NCBI GenBank assembly: GCA_028095005.1
Contig: CM051460.1
Coordinates: forward strand, 235,556,742-235,620,741
DNA: 64,000 nt
DNA from: Rhynchospora pubera
Lineage: Eukaryota > Streptophyta > Magnoliopsida > Poales > Cyperaceae
Direction: 5' to 3'
Shown: piece by piece, positions 57,261 through 64,000 of the stretch
Layout: each line of letters opens with the position of its first letter
How positions within the stretch are numbered: position 1 is the first letter of the stretch
The notes under the pieces: model-generated
Told to the model about the DNA's origin: nothing
The model's input: the letters and a program-made list of their open reading frames with translations, nothing else
The model's database searches: none
Program-made: the position numbers and the translations under genes

Positions 57261-57311
57261 AACTCGATCTAGCGGTAGAGACGAAGCATATCAAACGGAC
57301 ATGATCGAAAG

Positions 57312-57392
57312 AACTAAATGGACGATCCAGATCCAGTTACTATTCCACAACAGTGTTTATGAATAGTAACGAATCCGGATCTAATAACCCCA
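57312..57392. repeat. Small hairpin near the leader of the possible minus-strand gene
   Basis: AGATCCAGTTACTATTC pairs with GAATAGTAACGAATCCGGATCT around a short loop. It may be a tiny foldback relic. Confidence 0.45.
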
Positions 57393-57751
57393 GATTAATA
57401 TATATTTCGATATGATTATCGCCATTATTTATTTTTTATATCGATACATATGCAATACTACCTGCTATTTAAAGGCACGTTCAGGTATTAAATTTTGTCA
57501 TGGAAGAAAATAAACGACGTCAAATATGTATGATTTTTAAAATAAAATTATTTTTATAAATTGAATAAGATGTTAAATTCAAGGAATGTAATACTACCTG
57601 CTACCATACGACTTTAAATAGCGCGCATAGGACAACGTTACACAAAATTAGAACAATATTGAATAAATAATTCGTAAAAATCGCACAAATTAAAGCAATA
57701 CCATAATGCGGCTACACAATTGTTCATAAATCTAATTATATACACGATTTA

Positions 57752-59540
57752 TGTTAGAAAGTGCTCGATTTTAATTTTTCATGTCAATTACACTTAATTA
57801 ATCATAAAACACAATGGATCTTGTCAAGCAATCAACACACAAGAGAATGAGTAGAAGAAATTGTATCTCTCGCGGAATCGTATCCGTGAGGCTCGACCAA
57901 GGCATGGGAATCGATGGCGTGTCTTTTCCACCGCTTCCAACACGTCTAGTAGCCGCCCTCGAGTCCACCAAGTAGGATTAATCACGTTCTACAAGGTACG
58001 TGCTAGCATACCCAAAGAACAAGCCTAATCTTTATGGTTTTCTCTCTTTCATCAATCAACAACCTTAATTTAGTAGATAAAAAATAGCTCAACACATGAG
58101 CAAATGAGAAGGAGAGAGGAGGAAGGTGACAGCCTAGAATGGGAGGAAGAGAGGAGAGCGAAAAGTCTAGGTGGAGGCTTTCATAAATGGTCCTTATATA
58201 GAGCACAAAACCTAATTGACTTCTTACATAATTATAACTATGTCATCCCACCTACCATCATTATATGGCTGCCACAAAATGAATTTTATGGGCCACTTAA
58301 TTCACTCAATTGAGTCTCTAATTCTATTAATTAAAGCATCATTTATTTGACAGCCACTGTCAAGTTTTTCTAAAAAAAAGCATCATTTATTTGATCTTTA
58401 ATTGGACTATCTATTTACTATTAAATAACAGCCCAATTAATTAATATAACCATTTATATTAATATTGTATTGAACTAAATTAATTATTAACTCATTAATA
58501 ATTATTTTAGAATTAGTAATTAATTTATTTCTATATGATCCATTGACTTAATTAATTATAACGATTCACAACAGTATATAATTAATTGATCAATCTTATC
58601 ATATTTCCACAGAACTTACTGCTGTGAATAAATAAATAATGCACTATGTTATTAATGTCCTATTTGTGTGACCCTTTGAGGATTTATGCTATATTGACCA
58701 TTGAATTAAATCGCTATTTATTTCCAATAATCATAAGCGGTATCTAGCATCACGTTATGATTCTCAATTCGCATAAATAATGTACTGCTACAATATCTCA
58801 ATCCTGTATAGGAAATAAAAGTATTTCCTTGTCTGATTCTTATGCCACATGATAGCAATGTATAGTCCAAGATATGAATGTGTCATTCTTGTAGAATATA
58901 CATTTCTTGATCTAAAGTTGATTGTACAAATTGGCCAAACAATCCAACTCCATCAAGGGGCCCAAACAAATATCATCACTCACTAAGTATACTGATGAAG
59001 GATATACGGTTTTCTTGATGAACAACCTTTCCCCGCACAATTCAAGAGAATATAAATAACGCTCGTATAACAGTCCTTATCGGGAATCAGCGGTAGACGC
59101 TATTTATAGAACCTATCCTCATGTGGAAATATTGAACCATATCAAACTTAGAATCAAACTAATATGAAATAAACAATGACACATAACACGATCCATATGT
59201 TTATTTTATTGGGTCAAGTCCTGTGCTATGTTCAAATAACATACACATATACAATTAAGTTGGTAACTCTTTACCTATGATTTGTAGAACTTAATCATCA
59301 CTTAATTTGCATACTAATCTTATATGATAATTAATATTTCTTGTTAATTATCAAAATTATGGACAATTTAGATTTATTATTGTCATTCTAAAGAATGATC
59401 CATAGAGATCCACAATTCAGATCCTCAACCTAAATTATCTGTCAATAATAAATTTAGGAACAAATGATAAAATTATTATTCATAACATAAACTAATATTT
59501 AAGTCATTAAATTATTGACTTCTAAAACATAACTCCAACA
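57752..59540 (-). mobile_element. Second probable solo LTR (1789 bp), minus orientation
   Basis: On the minus strand it begins TGTTGGAGTTATG and ends CTTTCTAACA, with mirrored TG...CA tips. A TATATAAGG box (plus-strand about 58191-58200) precedes a GC-richer leader-like part (about 58150-57870), as expected for U3-R-U5 order. Flanking pentamers are ATTTA and ATATA, four of five matching. No internal genes are attached. Confidence 0.65.
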
Positions 59541-59892
59541 ATATAAACAGACTAAGCATGCATGGAATCTAATAAAATGGTACAAATTTATAGGCCTTCC
59601 AAGTGAAATGCAGGTCGACGATGTTTAAAAAATAATTCTGGATAGTTTTTTTTTTTTTTGCGTGTCTAAATCTAGATCATTAATCATTAATTCATTCAGA
59701 ATGATGGATGATTACTGTGATTTGACTAGAGTTTAAATAAAGGATAGATTTGAGCCCATATATCCATGACAGAATTATCCGTCTAAAAATATAATTTGTT
59801 ACATATAATCTACAAATTGAATCGTTACATTTAATCTTCACCGACATTGCAACAAAAGTGAAGGACAGGAAGGTGGAGATGAAAAATATATA

Positions 59893-60051
59893 GGGCTTGT
59901 CTGGATGCGTTAGGAATTTGAGAATTTTTCAATTCGTAGTCATAAATTTATTATAAATAATCCAAACTCTTCACAAAGTTACACACTTCCCAATAAATTT
60001 ATGCTTAGAAATAGAAAATTCTCCAAATACCTAAGCGATCCAAACGGTCCC
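59893..60051. mobile_element. GTTTGGAT-ended MITE, copy 8 (159 bp)
   Basis: Ends GGGCTTGTCTGGATGCGTTAGG and CCTAAGCGATCCAAACGGTCCC, flanked by ATA (59890-59892, 60052-60054). The core TTATTATAAATAATCCAAAC and ACACACTTCCCAATAAATTT is very close to copies 1 and 5. Confidence 0.82.
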
Positions 60052-60251
60052 ATAGTGTGTTTGGTTTAACCGTGAACAAGGACGAACAAGGGATGAATAA
60101 GGCCCACGAACAACTTCTAGTTCGTGAAAATCGGGGAACCACGAACAAACTAAGAAGTTCGTGAACAATCTAGTTCGTGAGGTGTTTGGTACGCGAACTA
60201 CGGCTGAAATAATTTTAATATATGAAGTCAACACAAATTGCAATAATTTAT

Positions 60252-60630
60252 GAGAAATGCTAGAGTCCAATATATTGGACGGATGAGGTCCATCCAATAT
60301 GATCATTTTCATATTTTTAAATTATAAACGACTTATCTGAACCGTTCAATATGTTCTTCATATTGAAAACTTATAAAAAACTATTTTTATATTTTTTTCA
60401 AATTATTTTGTTATTTTTTTTGTATTTAAGAAAATCGTTATTATTGGAAGATCCAAAACTTTTATATCATGAATTTTTCAAAATACCAAAAAATAAGTAA
60501 AAAAATTCAAAAAAATATAAAACTTGGTTTATTATAAGTTTTCAGAAGAACATATTGAACGGTTCAGATCGGTCTTTTACAATTTAAAATTGTGAAACCG
60601 ATCGTATTTGATTGGACACTAGCATTTTTC
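60252..60630. mobile_element. Mutator-like foldback MITE (379 bp) with perfect 9-bp TSD
   Basis: ATAATTTAT flanks both sides exactly (60243-60251 and 60631-60639). Ends GAGAAATGCTAGAGTCCAAT and ATTGGACACTAGCATTTTTC are inverted. Pairing runs on through CTGAACCGTTCAATATGTTC / GAACATATTGAACGGTTCAG and AAACTTATAA. The 9-bp duplication is the Mutator superfamily mark. No transposase. Confidence 0.88.
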
Positions 60631-60639
60631 ATAATTTAT

Positions 60640-61312
60640 TATATATTTTCTATTTTAAAATTTACTTATGTATTTTTTTTATTAATTTTTAATAAAAAAT
60701 TAAAATAAATATTTTGACGCGCGCATGTTTGACACTACACGACATGACTTGACATGTTTACAATACTTGTGAGGGAGAGAGAGCGGAGGATTTGAGAGAA
60801 GGAGAGCGAAAAAGGAAGCTCCCGAAAGGAATCTGTACAAAATAAAAAAAAAATTTCAAGTAATTAAGTTTTATTACTTTCTTTGCAAAAATAAGCAAAA
60901 TTAACGATTCTGATTCATCATTTAAATTTTAAATATTTAAAACAATAATATTATTATTTATAATATTTTATGACACAAAAAATTTATAACATCGAAATCA
61001 TATTTATATATGTCTTGATACATATACATGACGGAATATTACAACAAATGTACAAGATGCTACATTTCATGTGGGTACATGCCGGTCGCTTCAGTCCTAA
61101 AAAAAGAAAAACACTAATTTCGTTAGTGAAGATTATGCAACTTCCTAGCTATTTCAAGTCTTCGCAATTTTTTTTTCTATGATAAGAAATGAATCATTTT
61201 ATTTTTCTATATATATAGATACATATATGTATTTTCTCGATCGGTTGTCATCATATATAGCAAGAATAAAAAGTTAACATCGATCTTTAAAGTGTGTTGG
61301 AGAGAAAAAATA
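60640..61312 (+). promoter_or_regulatory. Upstream region of the F-box gene
   Basis: AT-rich with a GAGAGAGAGCGGAGG patch near 60774. The TATATATATAGATACATATA stretch at about 61210-61230 is a plausible TATA region about 90 bp before the ATG. No other gene is seen. Confidence 0.35.
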
Positions 61313-63149
61313 ATGTGTAAGAAGAGAGAAATTGATTGGCGCGATCTTCTTCCTGAACTGGTTGTTGTCATCTCCAAAAAAATTCCAGGACTATGTGATT
61401 TCATCCGATTTCGGGCTACCTGCAAAAGGTGGCGCTCCTTGGTCCCTCTGTCCGACGCTCCCTCACAACTACCATGGCTTATGGAGGTAAATGGGGACGC
61501 TTGTGCTATAGCAACCAATTTACAAGCAGAACACCGTTTTTATTCTGCCTTCACTGGTGAAACTGGCACAATCTTTGTAAAACCATCATGTCAAGGAAAG
61601 AGCTTCAGAGGACCAAGTCCTGGTCATCTTCTTCTCTCGAGTGGAGAATTTACCAATCTTCGGAAAGTACGTTTAATTAACTCCTATTTTGCTCTTTCTT
61701 TACTTACCATGCTTGCTTGCACTAATATTTTATTTATTTATTATTATTTTTTGCTTTTTTAAGTTCTCCTATTAGAATATGTTAAGAAGATTAAGATCAC
61801 TCTTGAGAATAAAATTAGACTTAGTTATTGCGAATAAAAAAATAATTTTAGATGATTGATAATATTTTTTTTGGATTGATTAAGAGTGATATTTCTAAGT
61901 AGTCTGGATCTAAACTATTTTTTTTATTTTGAGTGCGTTTGAAATATTTTTTTATTTTTTTTTGAAGGTAGGAAGACGATAGTCTCGTCCTACAAATTCA
62001 TTGAACCAAAAAGTTTCGGTACATGCAGTAATAAAAAGTAAAGAAAGAATTAATGTACAACCATATACAAGGCACCTTTATATGAACCAAGTAAATACTA
62101 ACAATACAGAATGGTAAAATAAAAATTTTTAATTTATGTTTAAAAATTAGTTGACCCAAATAAAAAATGATTCAAATACACTCAGAATAAACATTTATTT
62201 CGAAGTCAAAATTATTTGAAAATAACACTCTTAGCTTAAAACACCTTATTAATTCTTTTACTATAATTTTTTTTTATTCCGCATAACTACTATGCTTTTA
62301 TTCTGAAGCGAACCAAATGCACCATTATATATATATAGACTGAAGTACCGAACTAATTAGGTTGCATGCATGTTTTTGCTACTTTGAATTAATAGATGAC
62401 TTTCTTAATAATGCATTAAAAATACTTTTGAGTAAGGATTAATTAATTGAATTTTTTGTTCATGACCTCAGAGCTGTCACTTATTCAATCCGCTGACGGA
62501 GGAAGAAGTGTGGTTGCCCCCTCTAACCTGTTCCTTGGGTTGGCCAGTTTTCAGTAGTGGGTTCGAGTCATGGGCATTCTTTGATCCATATACCCTGGAG
62601 TGGTCTGCAACAGCGAGGAGGGCTGATTCTCAACATTGTTGTAATTTAAAAACATTGATAGTTTCATCAGGAGTTGGAGTCACCACAGAATTTTTTGGCG
62701 AGTCCACCAGAATAAAATGGGACGAGATACCACCTCCCATTGAGGAAACTCAGTTAGATACTCGGTGTGTCAGCAGTCACATAATGGACACAGGTAGAGA
62801 CCTTCTAAGAGTGTCTTTGTACTCCCGGTGCTGCAAGAATACCGAGCATTGTGCTTACTTTCGTATCTACAAACTCGGGTTTGAGGAAAATAACTGTGTC
62901 TGGGAGGAGATAAGCAGCATTGACGACCGAGTGCTCTTCTTGGACGTTGTTGATGCCTTCTCCATCAGTGCTGAACCATTTCCTGCTGCTCTTGGTGGTT
63001 TTGTCATACCTAATTCCATCTACTTCTTGTCTCCCGACGACTGCAAACCTTATCGGTATGACATACAGCGGGGTTTTGTTCAAAGATTGCCATGCCCATT
63101 CCAAAAATGTATTTGGTTTCTTCCCACTCTACGTATCATAGGCCCATAG
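61313..63149 (+). CDS. F-box protein with DUF295-like C-terminal region, two exons
   Basis: Exons 61313-61666 and 62472-63149 join in phase 0 (343 aa). I chose the ATG at 61313 because the same frame upstream has only a GTG. The F-box spans about residues 6-45: DWRDLLPELVVVISKKIPGL, then CDFIRFRATCKRWRSL. It would bind SKP1 and place the protein in an SCF ubiquitin ligase. The second exon begins SCHLFNPLTEEEVWLPPL, the usual opening of the DUF295/kelch-like part. WSATARRADSQ, GRDLLRVSLYS, FRIYKLGFEENNCVWEEI and NSIYFLSPDD follow. That order (decorated F-box, LFNPLT, RVFKL-type, NSIYF) is typical of plant DUF295 F-box proteins. The intron (805 bp) is long for the family. The target is unknown. 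Confidence 0.88.
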
Positions 63150-64000
63150 CTGTGAGCTATCCATATACCTGCACAATATATTAGAAAGTTTCCAGTGCCA
63201 CAACAGTAGAGTGCCATTAAATATCACAATTTCACCTTTCATCAATATTTAAAAATTTTAAAATTAAATTTATTTGTTTAATAAGTTTTATAAAATTTGA
63301 AGTTAATTTGATATGCATATTATATATAATCATATGAGGAAGATTGCATATTCAACTTTTTTATTAAACTTATTTGTTTGTACGTGTTCATTTATATGTT
63401 TATATTGTTGGTTCTATGTGGTCATTTTGTTCAATTAATGACAAAACTCGTGATGACAGTAATCAATTTCCTTCAAAATCAGCACATTGGGGCTCTTATT
63501 TGCATCTTGTTTAAATTAGATTTATTTCTAAATGATAATATATATACCTTTTTTTGAGTTGTTATGCGATCGGATTTTGTATACGCTCGGCCACATAAAA
63601 TCTCCACATATAAAATCTGAGAGAGAAAAAAAATTGACGCTTGAAATTGCAGATATGAAAGAACGATTAGCTCAAATTTTTAACTATATTTTTCATATTT
63701 TAAAAAAATATTGCTATTTTTGAAGGATTCAAAACTAATTAAATTAGAGATTTAAAAAATTATAAAAAATTTAAAATATATAAATTTGGTCTGCAAGTTG
63801 ATTTTAATATGGAAATAATATTGAACGATTTGAATAACTCATTTGAACTTTCAAAATTGAGATCTAACATTATTTTAATCTGGACTCAAGTCAAATGAAT
63901 TTGATTGAATCCATTTCCATTGCAATAATCATTTTATAATAAGTACCATAATAATAAATCATATTTTCAATAATAATAATAATTAATATGATAATTTATA
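63150..64000. other. Gene-free AT-rich tail of the window
   Basis: Probably the F-box 3' UTR then AT-rich DNA. AATTTTTAACTATATTTTTC and related inverted text near 63670-63870 (GATTTTAATATGGAAATAATATTGAACG) recall the arms of the 60.3-kb foldback, but no second terminus was found. Confidence 0.4.

Noticed and set aside
61292..61312. Earlier start of the F-box frame
   Set aside because: The codon at 61292 is GTG; plants start at ATG, so 61313 is used.
1..64000. CRISPR array, tRNA or rRNA genes
   Set aside because: None seen; the tandem arrays here have unit sizes and divergence unlike CRISPR, and no cloverleaf was recognised by eye.

Overview
The window looks like nuclear DNA of a flowering plant, most likely a eudicot. 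The genes have GT-AG introns, the intergenic DNA is very AT-rich, and it contains a plant L1-type LINE, LTR remnants and many small foldback elements. The families present are plant-specific: a XXT5-like xyloglucan xylosyltransferase, an AGCVIII kinase with DFD in place of DFG, an XS-domain protein, an F-box/DUF295-type protein and a plant mobile domain (PMD/MAIN-like) protein. The species cannot be told from the sequence.

Layout. 1-6.2 kb: a nine-exon PMD gene (+) whose first exon carries a 21-base poly-C run that breaks the frame, then two satellite-like arrays (about 190-bp and 61-bp units), then a decayed zinc-finger/coiled-coil gene (+). 6.2-12.5 kb: AT-rich DNA, a palindrome cluster, a minisatellite inside an inverted-repeat element, and several MITEs. 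13.3-14.7 kb: an intronless XXT5-like gene (+). 14.7-29 kb: no convincing gene, but many dated insertions (hAT, PIF/Harbinger-like and Mutator-like non-autonomous elements), several with target-site duplications (TSDs). 29.1-36.1 kb: an apparently full-length LINE (-) with two intact overlapping ORFs and a candidate 11-bp TSD. 37-39.5 kb: more MITEs, one nested in another. 39.9-44.3 kb: AGCVIII kinase (+), three coding exons and a probable leader intron. 45.7-50.4 kb: XS-domain protein (-), three exons, tail to tail with the kinase. 50.4-60.7 kb: a CACTA MITE, a possible minus-strand multi-exon transcription unit, two solo LTRs and further MITEs. 61.3-63.1 kb: F-box gene (+).

The five ordinary genes (cell-wall synthesis, signalling kinase, RNA-related XS protein, F-box, PMD) show no shared pathway. 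The window is best read as scattered housekeeping or regulatory genes in a repeat-rich matrix. The most distinctive signals are the PMD plus zinc-finger block with its private tandem arrays, the intact LINE, a U3 region made of paired CAACGC/GCGTTG palindromes inside a solo LTR, and a family of about eight 155-190-bp GTTTGGAT-ended MITEs whose 3-bp flanking duplications vary.
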